A stretch of DNA of 64,000 nucleotides from Candidatus Iainarchaeum sp. (GTDB lineage: Archaea; Iainarchaeota; Iainarchaeia; Iainarchaeales; GCA-2688035). This document shows positions 44,827 through 52,327 of this stretch, one piece after another. Both the position numbers and the translations under genes were made by a program. The stretch is from contig JAFCCL010000009.1 in assembly GCA_017610205.1 (NCBI GenBank), forward strand, positions 1 through 64,000. The letters run 5' to 3'. Each line of letters opens with the position of its first letter. Within the stretch, counting starts at the first letter, position 1. Under the pieces are notes generated by a model. The model worked only from the letters and a program-made list of their open reading frames with translations. It was not told where the DNA came from and made no database searches.

Positions 44827-45046
44827 GCTTCCGGTTGTTTCTGGCAAAAAAGTTGTAAAGGCACTTGCAAAGTTTGGATTCAAATTAGACCACCAAACAG
44901 GAAGCCATTTGATTCTAAGGCAAAGAAAATACCCTTACCGAAGAGTGAGTATTCCAAACCACAAAGTTATTGCAAAAGGCACACTAAACGAAATCATTAA
45001 AGAAACCGGATTGACAAGAGAGGCCTTCATCAAGGCACTGAAATAG
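44819..45046 (+). CDS. hicA: HicA-family mRNA interferase toxin, copy 1
   Basis: The 75-aa double-stranded RNA-binding-like fold carries the catalytic motif intact (DHQTGSHLILRQ; His in GSH). It ends with the family's IIKETGLTREAFIKAL. It would cleave mRNA in a ribosome-independent way when free of HicB. The stop lies 3 bp before a tRNA-Arg-like att relic. Confidence 0.9.
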   Translation: MPKLPVVSGKKVVKALAKFGFKLDHQTGSHLILRQRKYPYRRVSIPNHKVIAKGTLNEIIKETGLTREAFIKALK

Positions 45047-45049
45047 TTT

Positions 45050-45069
45050 TTCAATTCCCAGGTGGAACA
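45050..45069 (+). repeat. att-like relic of the tRNA-Arg 3' end
   Basis: Beginning TTCAATTCCC, it matches the tRNA-Arg 3' end (40206-40225) at about 15 of 20 positions and sits immediately after hicA. Confidence 0.55.
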
Positions 45070-45073
45070 TAAG

Positions 45074-45166
45074 CCATTGAGCCCAAGCAAAATGGCACCG
45101 GTTATATTGCAATTTTCCCAAGGCTTTTGCGCGAAGCGAAAAAGGCTTTTCAAATCCCGGCAGGCA
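45074..45166 (+). repeat. 93-bp repeat, copy 2
   Basis: This is the second copy of the repeat at 44469-44561, with four mismatches. It ends TTCAAATCCCGGCAGGCA (45149-45166), close to the tRNA-Arg 3' end apart from a 2-nt gap. Confidence 0.9.
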
Positions 45167-45196
45167 CCCTACTTTTACCAGGAAGAAACAAAAAGG

Positions 45197-45204
45197 TTTA
45201 TATG
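45197..45204 (+). promoter_or_regulatory. TATA-like box of the relBE-type operon
   Basis: TTTATATG lies 24-31 nt before the ATG at 45228, indicating a leaderless transcript. The surrounding sequence (TATACC...TTATATAG) is partly palindromic and could be the antitoxin operator. Confidence 0.5.
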
Positions 45205-45227
45205 CTATACCAACTTATATAGTTACT

Positions 45228-45446
45228 ATGGAAACAACTATTCAGGTTAGTAAGGAGCTTCGCACGGAATTGCAGAACAGAAAGTTTAGCACAAAAGAAA
45301 GCTATGAGAACGTGATTTGGGACTTGATTGAGGACACAGCAGAACTTTCAGAGGAAACAAAAAGAGACATTGCAGAAGCAAGAAAAGAATTCAAGAAAGG
45401 GAAATTTAAAAGCTTGTCCCAGGTAAAAAAAGAGCTGGGTCTGTAA
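45228..45446 (+). CDS. RelB-like antitoxin
   Basis: This 72-aa protein has an N-terminal ribbon-helix-helix-like start (METTIQVSKELRTELQNRK...ESYENVIWDLI) and a charged helical C-terminus that would wrap the toxin (DIAEARKEFKKGKFKSLSQVKKELGL). The stop and the next ATG share a base (TAATG), so translation is coupled. Identity follows from this sequence and the RelE-type partner. Confidence 0.85.
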   Translation: METTIQVSKELRTELQNRKFSTKESYENVIWDLIEDTAELSEETKRDIAEARKEFKKGKFKSLSQVKKELGL

Positions 45447-45697
45447 TGCACCAAGTTGTTATTTCCAACAAAGCAGAGTGGCAGCTGAAAAAACTCGAAA
45501 GAAGCTTGCAGGAACGAATCATATCCGCTCTTGAAAGGGCAAGGATTAGACCTGAAGCACACTTCAAAAAACTTGTTGGAGAAGACGCTTACAGCCTAAG
45601 AGTTGGACATTACAGAATAATAGCCGACATTGAAAGAAAAAAACTAATTGTTCTGGTGATAAAAATTGGACACAGAAAAAAAGTTTATAAGAAATAA
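45446..45697 (+). CDS. relE: RelE/ParE-superfamily toxin
   Basis: The 83-aa fold matches archaeal RelE (VVISNKAEWQLKKLERSLQERI...YSLRVGHYRIIADIERKKLIVLVIKIGHRKKVYKK). The conserved Arg residues of the LRVGHYRI strand and the C-terminal basic/Tyr residues (HRKKVYKK) expected for ribosome-dependent mRNA cleavage are present. It is followed within 30 bp by another tRNA-Arg-like relic. Confidence 0.92.
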   Translation: MHQVVISNKAEWQLKKLERSLQERIISALERARIRPEAHFKKLVGEDAYSLRVGHYRIIADIERKKLIVLVIKIGHRKKVYKK

Positions 45698-45723
45698 TTC
45701 AAGAAGAAAACCTGTTTTAGCTG

Positions 45724-45743
45724 TTCAATTCCAGGCAAGGGCA
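45724..45743 (+). repeat. att-like relic of the tRNA-Arg 3' end
   Basis: TTCAATTCCAGGCAAGGGCA matches tRNA-Arg 40206-40225 at 17 of 20 positions. It separates the RelBE module from the next gene. Confidence 0.65.
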
Positions 45744-45757
45744 AAAAACATTTAAAG

Positions 45758-46201
45758 ATGAAAAGAGCAATTGTTATAGAAGAGGTTTTTGAATTGATTG
45801 TAAGAACGTTAAAAAAAGCTGTTAGAGCAGTTGGACTAGTTAGACAAAGGGGCAAAAGCAAAAAGCAAGTTAAGGAAAACCATGAGGCCAAATTTTTAGC
45901 AGCTTTTAAGATAGTAGAAGACAAATGGGTGCAATTTGCAGGACATTACCCTGAAGCTGTTGGAATAATTAGAAAAGACGTTGGTCTTAATTTACAATTT
46001 ATACAAATAGGACACCAGATACACTCTGGTCCATCAATACGATTGCCTGAAGAAAAAAAGCACTTTGCAAACTTTTACGTTGCACTAAAACTTGCAAGAA
46101 CCAAGCTTGGAGAAAAAGAAATTAAGGCTCTTACATTAAGTGCAACAGAAATAAAAGCCTTGGACAAACTTATAGAAAGCTATGCACATTTAGCAAAATA
46201 A
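45758..46201 (+). CDS. Unknown protein (147 aa)
   Basis: The family is not recognised. The basic N-terminal third (RTLKKAVRAVGLVRQRGKSKKQVK) could bind nucleic acid. The rest is mixed alpha/beta with His-rich GHYPEAV and IGHQIHSGPSIRLPEEKKHF and an alpha-helical end. It is the third module in the array of cargo separated by att relics. A possible weak relic (AAATCCCGACA) follows the stop at about 46201. Confidence 0.6.
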   Translation: MKRAIVIEEVFELIVRTLKKAVRAVGLVRQRGKSKKQVKENHEAKFLAAFKIVEDKWVQFAGHYPEAVGIIRKDVGLNLQFIQIGHQIHSGPSIRLPEEKKHFANFYVALKLARTKLGEKEIKALTLSATEIKALDKLIESYAHLAK

Positions 46202-46256
46202 ATCCCGACAATAAAAAGGCAACCCTAAAATAGAAGTTTGAACTTATTCAAACCAA

Positions 46257-46547
46257 ATGATTACAAAGGAAGAAATCAGGGATGGGCTTTTGTGCGCTGA
46301 TTGGGCGCTTGTTTCTTTTTTTCTTGTAAAGATGACTCCTTTGGAATTTCTTTCAAGCAGCTTTTTGCAAAACGTTGGAGGAGTAGGACTTTTTTTGGTG
46401 TTTATAATTCTTTTTGAATCGTTTGGAAAAAACATTCTGTGGAAAATAATGGGCAAAAGACACAGGATAAAAAGACAGATTTTTGGATTGGTTGTATTTG
46501 GAATAATAATTGCAGGGTTGTTTGCAATGACCCAGCAAACAGTCTAA
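46257..46547 (+). CDS. Small membrane protein (96 aa)
   Basis: Three hydrophobic segments are visible (LCADWALVSFFLV, GGVGLFLVFIILFESFG, IFGLVVFGIIIAGLFAM), with a basic loop (GKRHRIKRQ) between the last two. The family is not recognised. It lies between the cargo array and tRNA-Leu. Confidence 0.55.
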   Translation: MITKEEIRDGLLCADWALVSFFLVKMTPLEFLSSSFLQNVGGVGLFLVFIILFESFGKNILWKIMGKRHRIKRQIFGLVVFGIIIAGLFAMTQQTV

Positions 46548-46607
46548 CTGCATTTTGGGAAATTAAGACAAGATATTAAATGATTTTGCAGGAAGAATTG
46601 TTTTGTA

Positions 46608-46691
46608 GCAGAGATAGGGAAGCGGTCAAACCTGCAGGCCTCAGACGCCTGTCGCTTAGTGCGTTCGGGGGTTCGAATCCTCCTCTCTGCA
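46608..46691 (+). tRNA. tRNA-Leu (anticodon CAG)
   Basis: The acceptor GCAGAGA pairs with TCTCTGC, and the anticodon stem CAGGC/GCCTG has loop CTCAGAC. The long variable arm expected for Leu and the T arm GGGGG-TTCGAAT-CCTCC are present. The next coding gene starts only 11 nt downstream, so the two may share a transcript. Confidence 0.93.
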
Positions 46692-46702
46692 AGGATAAAA
46701 TT

Positions 46703-47380
46703 ATGAAACTGGTACTTTTTGATGTTGACGGAATATTGCTGAAATTCGGAGCTGTTGGCCGTGACTACTGGAAAGTAATTATAAAAAAGCATTTTGGAAT
46801 TGAAACAAACAGGCACAATATTGATATGCAGGGAAAAACAGACAGGGCAATTTTGGCAGAACTCCTTGTGCTTGAAGGAATTAAAGACCCTGAAAGTGAT
46901 AAAAGATTTCTTATAGCATTGAATGATATTGGAAATGTTGTTGCTGAAATAATTAAGGACAAAAAGCTTGAAAAGATTCCAAACGTTGAAAACTTTGTAA
47001 AACAATTAATTCAAGAAAAACACATTGTAGGATTGCTTACAGGAAACACTCGCGAAAAAGCCAGGGCAAAACTTGAAAATGCAGGACTTTGGAAATATTT
47101 CAAAGCAGGGGGTTTTGGTAACAGGAGTCAAAAAAGAAGCGACCTTGTGCAAATAGCTCTTGAAGATGTAAAAGAAAAAACAGGCGTGGAATTTGAAAAA
47201 AAAGATGTTTTCTTAATTGGGGATACTATAAGAGATATTCGGTGTGCAAAAGAAACAGGGGTAAAAATTGTTGCGGTGGCAACAGGAGAGCAGACAGTTC
47301 AATATCTTGAGGAAGAAAAGCCAAATTATCTTTTTGAAAACTTTAATAACTTTGAAAAACTTATAGAAGTGTTTAAATAA
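46703..47380 (+). CDS. HAD-superfamily hydrolase
   Basis: It is 225 aa from ATG 46703; the frame further upstream crosses the tRNA and is not used. Motif I is LVLFDVDGILLKFG, motif II GLLTGNTREKA, and motifs III/IV are FLIGDTIRDIRCA with an acidic pair. The four-helix cap is that of phosphoglycolate phosphatase-like enzymes. Motif I ends with Ile-Leu rather than the usual Thr-Leu (DGT to DGI), as seen in some family members. The substrate is unknown. Confidence 0.85.
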   Translation: MKLVLFDVDGILLKFGAVGRDYWKVIIKKHFGIETNRHNIDMQGKTDRAILAELLVLEGIKDPESDKRFLIALNDIGNVVAEIIKDKKLEKIPNVENFVKQLIQEKHIVGLLTGNTREKARAKLENAGLWKYFKAGGFGNRSQKRSDLVQIALEDVKEKTGVEFEKKDVFLIGDTIRDIRCAKETGVKIVAVATGEQTVQYLEEEKPNYLFENFNNFEKLIEVFK

Positions 47381-47420
47381 ATGTTTTTGTAATCCACAAC
47401 GCTTTTTTTGATGCCAATAA

Positions 47421-47432
47421 ACTTTTATAAAG
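47421..47432 (+). promoter_or_regulatory. TATA-like box of hicBA copy 2
   Basis: CTTTTATAAAG lies 22-33 nt before GTG 47454 and 31-42 nt before ATG 47463. Confidence 0.45.
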
Positions 47433-47462
47433 ATTGAAACAAATACTTATCTGGTGAAAGAA

Positions 47463-47684
47463 ATGGAAAAGCACTTTTCAGCGGTTGTTACCAAAGGCAA
47501 AGTTGCATTTGTGGCATTGTGCCCAGAACTTGGTGTAACAAGTCAGGGAAACAGCGAAAAAACCGCTTTGGCAAATTTGAAAGAAGCAATAGAACTCTAT
47601 TTGGAAGACGAAGACGTTCAAAAAATGCTCAGGAAGAATCCAGCAAAAAAGGCAAAAATTTGTTCAATTGCTATAGGCAGCTGA
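47463..47684 (+). CDS. hicB: HicB-family antitoxin, copy 2
   Basis: The HicB-like sequence MEKHFSAVVTKGKVAFVALCPELGVTSQGNSEKTALANLKEAIELYL spans almost the whole 73 residues. I chose ATG 47463 because GGTGAAAG lies at Shine-Dalgarno distance, though GTG 47454 is possible for a leaderless message. It precedes hicA by 10 bp. Confidence 0.88.
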   Translation: MEKHFSAVVTKGKVAFVALCPELGVTSQGNSEKTALANLKEAIELYLEDEDVQKMLRKNPAKKAKICSIAIGS

Positions 47685-47694
47685 CTGATTCAAA

Positions 47695-47922
47695 ATGAAA
47701 CTTCCGGTTATTTCAGGAAAACAACTGGTAAAATTTTTGAACAAAGAAGGCTTTGAGGTTGTTAGAAGAAAAGGAAGTCAGGTAAGGCTTAAAAAGAAAA
47801 GTTTGGGAAAAATAATTGTAACAATTGTTCCAATGCATAAAAGGCTTGACCAAGGAACTTTGCTTGGAATATTGAGACAATGCAAAATATCAAAAGAAAA
47901 GATGCAGGAGAATGTGAAATGA
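47695..47922 (+). CDS. hicA: HicA-family toxin, copy 2, catalytic His replaced
   Basis: At 75 aa it keeps the family start (MKLPVISGKQLVKFLNKEGFEVV) and C-terminus (LDQGTLLGILRQCKISKEKM). At the active-site position it has KGSQVRL instead of KGSHxxx, so the His thought to drive RNA cleavage is Gln. It may be an inactive toxin kept for regulation or an early decay stage. Its stop overlaps the next start by 4 bp. Confidence 0.82.
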   Translation: MKLPVISGKQLVKFLNKEGFEVVRRKGSQVRLKKKSLGKIIVTIVPMHKRLDQGTLLGILRQCKISKEKMQENVK

Positions 47923-48473
47923 ACGCAATCATAATCCATGGAAGTTTTGGAAGCCCCGAGGAGAATTGGTTTCCATGGCTAAAGGCAGAGCTGGAAAAGG
48001 TTGGTGTTGAAGTTTTTGTACCTGCTTTTCCAACTCCGGAGGGGCAGAATTTGGAGAATTGGCTAAATGTGTTTGAAGAATTTGAAGGGCAGGTAAATGA
48101 GGAAACTGTTTTTGTTGGACACAGTTTGGGTCCTGTGTTTGTATTGAATGTTTTGGAGAAATTGGACAGCCCTGTAAAGGCTGCTTTTTTTGTAGCAGGT
48201 TTTGTTGGAAACCTTGGCAATGCTGAGTTTGATGAGATTAATGCAACGTTTGCAGATAGAATGTTTGACTGGGAGAAGATAAAGGAAAATTGTGGAAAAT
48301 TTTTTGTTTTTTACTCAGACAACGACCCCTATGTTTCAGGAGAGAAGGCTAAAGAACTTGCAAGAAATTTGGGTGTTGAAGCAGAATTGGTTCAGGGAGC
48401 AGGGCACTTTAATGAAAACTCAGGTTATACAAAGTTTGAGCTTTTGCTTGAAAGGATAAAAAGCCTGCTTTAG
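47919..48473 (+). CDS. RBBP9/YdeN-type serine hydrolase
   Basis: I chose ATG 47919, in an ATGA overlap with hicA (184 aa); the longer frame only adds hicA sequence. The alpha/beta-hydrolase features are clear: IIIHGSFGSPEENWFPW at the oxyanion region, nucleophile elbow VGHSLGP, acid in YSDNDPYV and His in GAGHFNENSG. Family members hydrolyse small esters, but the substrate is unknown. Coupling to a HicBA pair is unusual and may reflect insertion of the module upstream. Confidence 0.9.
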   Translation: MNAIIIHGSFGSPEENWFPWLKAELEKVGVEVFVPAFPTPEGQNLENWLNVFEEFEGQVNEETVFVGHSLGPVFVLNVLEKLDSPVKAAFFVAGFVGNLGNAEFDEINATFADRMFDWEKIKENCGKFFVFYSDNDPYVSGEKAKELARNLGVEAELVQGAGHFNENSGYTKFELLLERIKSLL

Positions 48474-48509
48474 AAGAATTATTAAATATTTCAACCCATT
48501 TTAATTATT

Positions 48510-49103
48510 ATGAAGGAAAGAAAAGTAACCTATTTTGAGGAGGCTGGGAAAGACAACACTGGCCAGGTAATAAATGCTGCTTTGGAAAGACTTGGAGAAA
48601 AGGATGTAAAGCATGTTGTTGTTTCAACCCACAGGGGCTTAACAGCTTTGAAGGCGGCTGAAGAATTCAAGGACTTGGATTTGAACATTGTTGCAGTTAC
48701 TGTTCCTGCCTCCACAAAGCCAGAGATTTTAAAAGAGTGGAATGAAAACCTGCCAAAAATGGAGAAGGCCGGAGTAAAGACTCATAGGGGAACTTCTTCT
48801 CTTTCAGGAACTGAAAGAGGCATTAGAGTGAGATGGGGCGGAGTTGGTCCAACAATGATTATAGCAGATACTTTGAGAACGTTTGGAGAGGGCACAAAGG
48901 TTTGTGTGGAAATTTTGCTTATGGCAACAGACGCAGGTCTTGTTCCGGCTGGAAAAAAGGCACTTGTTATTGCAGGAACTTCAAGGGGAGCAGACACCTG
49001 TCTTGTGATAAAGTCTACTTTTAGCAGCAAATTTTTTGACCTTGCAATTCAGGAAGTTGTTTGCAAGCCCTATTCAGATGGTATTGAACAGGAGGCAAGA
49101 TAA
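48510..49103 (+). CDS. Pyruvate kinase C-terminal-domain-like protein
   Basis: This 197-aa stand-alone version of the pyruvate kinase alpha/beta C-domain is seen across archaea (TGQVINAALERLGEKDVKHVVVSTHRGLTALKAAE; RVRWGGVGPTMIIADTLRTF; LVIAGTSRGADTCLVIK). It lacks the catalytic barrel, so it is not a pyruvate kinase. The conserved TSRGADT loop suggests binding of a phosphorylated small ligand. A TATA-like ATTAAATATT about 25 nt upstream suggests a leaderless transcript. Confidence 0.82.
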   Translation: MKERKVTYFEEAGKDNTGQVINAALERLGEKDVKHVVVSTHRGLTALKAAEEFKDLDLNIVAVTVPASTKPEILKEWNENLPKMEKAGVKTHRGTSSLSGTERGIRVRWGGVGPTMIIADTLRTFGEGTKVCVEILLMATDAGLVPAGKKALVIAGTSRGADTCLVIKSTFSSKFFDLAIQEVVCKPYSDGIEQEAR

Positions 49104-49156
49104 TTTCTTGTCCTAAAAAAAAACCTTTATTAACCTCTTAATGCCTATTTGTTTGC

Positions 49157-50620
49157 ATGTTTATCAGAATTGGAGTTGAAGACTTAAAAGTAGTTTTGAA
49201 GGATGTTGGCATTGTTTTGGAGTACAGTGCTCTTACTTTTATTGCACCTATAATAATGGGGTTGATTTACTGGGAGCCTTTGGAAGTTCTTGCCATTTAC
49301 CTTTTTTGTGCAATTTTTACATTCCTTGCAGGCTTTGCAATAAAAAAGGCTTTTGTTTCAAAACAGAGCACTGGATTAAAACATGCGTTTCTTACGGCTA
49401 CAGTAATATGGCTTGTTTACTGCTTTGTTGCTTCTTTGCCATTTCATTTAATTGTAAACATGTCTTTCCTTGATTCATTTTTTGAGGCAATGTCTGCTCT
49501 TACAACAACAGGTCTTACAGTAATGAAGCAGGTAATTGACAGTTCTCCAAAAAGCCTGATTTTTTGGAGAAGTATTCTTTCATGGATTGGAGGTGTTGGA
49601 ATTGTTGTTCTGGCAATGGCAGGAGTTTTGACAACTTATTCAAAGGCAAGCAAGCTTATTCATGCAGAGGGCAGGGAGGAAAGGCTTAGACCAAACCTCA
49701 AAAACAGCATTAAGCATATTTGGAACATTTACATTGGCTTGACAATTTTGGGCGTTGTACTTTTGTACTTGAGCGGAATTGGAGCCTTTGATTCATTAAA
49801 TTACAGCATGAGTGCAATTAGCACAACAGGAATGGACACTACAAGCACTGGGCTTGTTGGAATGCACAATTTTGCTTTGGACATAAGCCTTATTGTAATA
49901 ATGCTTTTGGGTGCAATTTCTTTTTCTACACACTATCTTGTGTTAAAGAAAAGAAACTGGAGAATTTTGGTTCAGGACTCTGAATTCAAGGTTTTAATGC
50001 TTCTTGCATTGGTTTCAAGCGTAATAATTTTGCCAAAAATGATTCTGTTTTATGGCAGCAACATAATTGGCGTTGAAGAGGCTTTTTTCCATGTAGTTTC
50101 CGCCCTTACATGCGGTGGTTTTGCCATTGCTTCAATAGCAGATATAAGAGCATGGGGCGATTATGTAAAACTTGTGCTTGTTGGAGTAATGTTTGTTGGA
50201 GGAAGTGCAGGAAGCACTGCAGGCGGAATAAAGATAAGCCGGTTTATAATTTTTGTCAAATCGATTTATTGGAGAATAAAGGAAACCATTTTGCCTGAGA
50301 AAAGCTTTTTTAGCAGAAAGTTTGAAGGGCAGGAACTTGCAAGAAATGAGGTAAGAGAAATTAGCCAATTTATACTGCTTTACGCTTTGCTTATTCTTGC
50401 AGGCTGCCTTGTTCTTACACTTGCAGGAAATGATTTGGGCAACAGCCTTTTTGAGGTTGTTTCAGCTCAAAGCAATGCAGGCATTTCGGCAGGAATTGCA
50501 CATGCAGGAATGCCAATTTCTGTTGAAATAATGCTTATCTTAAACATGTGGATTGGAAGGCTTGAAATAATTCCAATCCTTTCAGCAGTAGGATTCTTTT
50601 TAAGCATGCGAAAAAGGTAG
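49157..50620 (+). CDS. trkH: Trk-type potassium uptake membrane subunit
   Basis: The 487-aa channel-like transporter shows the four pore loops of the TrkH/KtrB superfamily, each with its selectivity-filter Gly: SALTTTGLTVM, SAISTTGMDTTSTG, SALTCGGFAIAS and VSAQSNAGISAG. About eight to ten membrane segments are visible. With the TrkA-type regulator at 51088 it forms a K+ (or Na+/K+) uptake system. It ends 9 bp before the EIIB-like gene, and the three genes look like one operon. Confidence 0.94.
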   Translation: MFIRIGVEDLKVVLKDVGIVLEYSALTFIAPIIMGLIYWEPLEVLAIYLFCAIFTFLAGFAIKKAFVSKQSTGLKHAFLTATVIWLVYCFVASLPFHLIVNMSFLDSFFEAMSALTTTGLTVMKQVIDSSPKSLIFWRSILSWIGGVGIVVLAMAGVLTTYSKASKLIHAEGREERLRPNLKNSIKHIWNIYIGLTILGVVLLYLSGIGAFDSLNYSMSAISTTGMDTTSTGLVGMHNFALDISLIVIMLLGAISFSTHYLVLKKRNWRILVQDSEFKVLMLLALVSSVIILPKMILFYGSNIIGVEEAFFHVVSALTCGGFAIASIADIRAWGDYVKLVLVGVMFVGGSAGSTAGGIKISRFIIFVKSIYWRIKETILPEKSFFSRKFEGQELARNEVREISQFILLYALLILAGCLVLTLAGNDLGNSLFEVVSAQSNAGISAGIAHAGMPISVEIMLILNMWIGRLEIIPILSAVGFFLSMRKR

Positions 50621-50629
50621 TGGATTAAA

Positions 50630-51058
50630 GTGTACAAGGTTAGGAAAAAGGCCGTGGAGAAAAAAACGAAGATTAAAAGAAAACAAACAGTGAGAAAGAA
50701 ACAAAAGCCAAAAGTTGTTTTTGTGTGTGTTACAGGAGGAATCTCACAAGGCTATTTTGTTAAAAAAATTAACGAGTTTTTAAAGAAAAAAGGCATCTCT
50801 AAAAAAATCAATGTTAAGTCAGCTGGATTTTCAAAAAATCGTAAAGAAATAAGTGGCGCAGATATAATTGTATCTCATCTTTTTAAAAATGCTTCAATGG
50901 AAATGACAAAAAAGATTGCTCCAACTATTAAAAATTTTGGACCAAAAGCAATAACTCAGGATATTTATTTTACAAACCGAGGCAGACGCATTGCCCTTAA
51001 ACGAACTTTTAATGCAATTTTAAAAAAAATAAGAATGGAACAAAGCTTAAAAAGGTGA
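50630..51058 (+). CDS. Basic protein with PTS EIIB-like fold (142 aa)
   Basis: It starts at GTG 50630. About 28 residues of Lys/Arg-rich tail precede a compact domain (KVVFVCVTGGISQGYFVKKINEFLKKKGI...VKSAGFSK...GADIIVSHLFK) that resembles the EIIB fold of PTS proteins: a beta strand ending in Cys, then a Gly/Ser loop and helix. Here the Cys (VCVTGG) is present, but no other PTS gene is seen. The position between trkH and trkA suggests a role in K+ transport control, which is inference. Confidence 0.55.
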   Translation: MYKVRKKAVEKKTKIKRKQTVRKKQKPKVVFVCVTGGISQGYFVKKINEFLKKKGISKKINVKSAGFSKNRKEISGADIIVSHLFKNASMEMTKKIAPTIKNFGPKAITQDIYFTNRGRRIALKRTFNAILKKIRMEQSLKR

Positions 51059-51087
51059 AAAGAGTAAAGTTTTAGGAGTGAATTGAA

Positions 51088-51741
51088 ATGTATATCGTAA
51101 TTATTGGAGCAGGAGGGCTTGGTTTTTATCTTGCCCAGCTTTTGCTTGAAGAAGAGCATGACGCTGTTGTTGTAGACAAGGATGCTGCAAGGTGTGAAAA
51201 AATCAGCCAAGAGCTCGACATTGTGGCAACGCAGGGAGACGGAACAGAAACAGCTGTTTTGGAAAAGGTTGGAGTAAAGGAAGCTGACGCTGTTGTTGCC
51301 TTAACAGGCCAGGATGAAACAAATATGGTTGTAAGCCTTTTGGCAAAAGAACTTGGGGCAAAACAGGTTGCTGCAAGAATCTCAAAAGTAGAGTATGACG
51401 AAAGTGTTTTGAAAAAGCTTGGAATTGACATTGTAATTCACCCAGAGGCCGCAGCAGCAGGATACATTGAAGAGCTTATTACAAAGCCTGGTGTTTTAGA
51501 CCTTGCATTTATTTCAAGGGGGCAAGCAGAAATAATGGAAATGCAAATAAAGGAAAAAAGCCAAATTGCCGGAAAGAAAATAAATCAGATAAATCACCCC
51601 CCAGGAAGCGCAATAGTTGCATTGTACGAGGGAAAAAATCTTATAATTCCCGGACCAGAAGACACCATAAAGGTTGGGCAAAAAATTCTAATTCTTGCAA
51701 AAAGAGATGTTGCAGAAAAGGTCAGAAAAATGATTCGTTAA
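51088..51741 (+). CDS. trkA: Trk potassium transport regulatory subunit
   Basis: The 217-aa protein has a TrkA-N (RCK) Rossmann domain (VIIGAGGLGFYLAQLL with GxGxxG; acidic VVVDKD at strand 2) and a TrkA-C domain (about 135-217). It binds NAD(H) or ATP/ADP and gates TrkH from the cytoplasm. One RCK unit per chain implies a tetrameric or octameric ring. Confidence 0.94.
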   Translation: MYIVIIGAGGLGFYLAQLLLEEEHDAVVVDKDAARCEKISQELDIVATQGDGTETAVLEKVGVKEADAVVALTGQDETNMVVSLLAKELGAKQVAARISKVEYDESVLKKLGIDIVIHPEAAAAGYIEELITKPGVLDLAFISRGQAEIMEMQIKEKSQIAGKKINQINHPPGSAIVALYEGKNLIIPGPEDTIKVGQKILILAKRDVAEKVRKMIR

Positions 51742-51743
51742 AA

Positions 51744-52262
51744 TCAGGCTGCCCTTTTTTGCCCAGGGTGTACTGGAACACCGCGAATTTTTCCACGCGC
51801 ATGCTGGGTTGCTATGGTATTTGGAAGTCCAGGTGTTCTGTTTCTGAGAACTTGAGTTCTCTCACTCGCATTCAAAGCCCTCTTTCTAATAACACTAAGC
51901 CCTGTTCCAACACTTTTTCTTTGCATAACCCTTAGATGAGATTTTGGGAAAAAAAAACCAGTAAGTAAATTAATTAAATTGGAAATTCCAGGAATGCGTA
52001 ACAATAAAGAAGTTCTTGGCTTTGCTCCTGCAGGCAATGCTCCAATTTGTGCTGCTGCCATTCCAGATCTGGCTAAAGTGTTTTGATTTCTCTGGCGAAT
52101 CTTTGGCTTTCTTGCCATTCCAACATTTCTTCTTTGCATCCCGGCATTTCTTGCCATTCCAACATTTCTTCTTTGCATCCCGGCATTTCTTACCATTCCA
52201 ACATTTCTTGCTATACTTGGCCCAATCATACCAGGTCTTTGTGTAACTTTTCTTCTAAGCAT
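51744..52262 (-). CDS. Arg-rich repeat protein (172 aa)
   Basis: The family is not recognised. The N-terminal 60 residues consist of imperfect 13-residue repeats (RNVGMARNAGMQR). The middle contains a hydrophobic stretch (LLLRIPGISNLINLLTGFFF) and the C-terminal third is again Arg-rich and hydrophobic-poor. It has a very high positive charge and almost no acidic residues. It could bind nucleic acid or membranes. It converges with trkA (2 bp apart). Coding status rests on an intact 172-codon frame and in-frame repeats. Confidence 0.55.
   Translation of the reverse strand: MLRRKVTQRPGMIGPSIARNVGMVRNAGMQRRNVGMARNAGMQRRNVGMARKPKIRQRNQNTLARSGMAAAQIGALPAGAKPRTSLLLRIPGISNLINLLTGFFFPKSHLRVMQRKSVGTGLSVIRKRALNASERTQVLRNRTPGLPNTIATQHARGKIRGVPVHPGQKRAA
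52115..52210 (-). repeat. 39-bp tandem repeat in the Arg-rich protein gene
   Basis: Copies lie at 52115-52153 and 52154-52192, with a partial copy from 52193. The plus-strand unit begins CCATTCCAACATTTCTTC. Unit length equals 13 codons, as in the surface-protein gene at 37.4 kb, though the sequences are unrelated. Confidence 0.85.
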
Positions 52263-52327
52263 TTTTTCACCTAAATAGATTGCTTTTTTGGATTATTTAA
52301 TTCTTTGTTTTGGCATTTGAAACAGGC

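Noticed and set aside
46580-46702. N-terminal extension of the HAD hydrolase
   Set aside because: The extension is the translated tRNA-Leu; the true start is ATG 46703.
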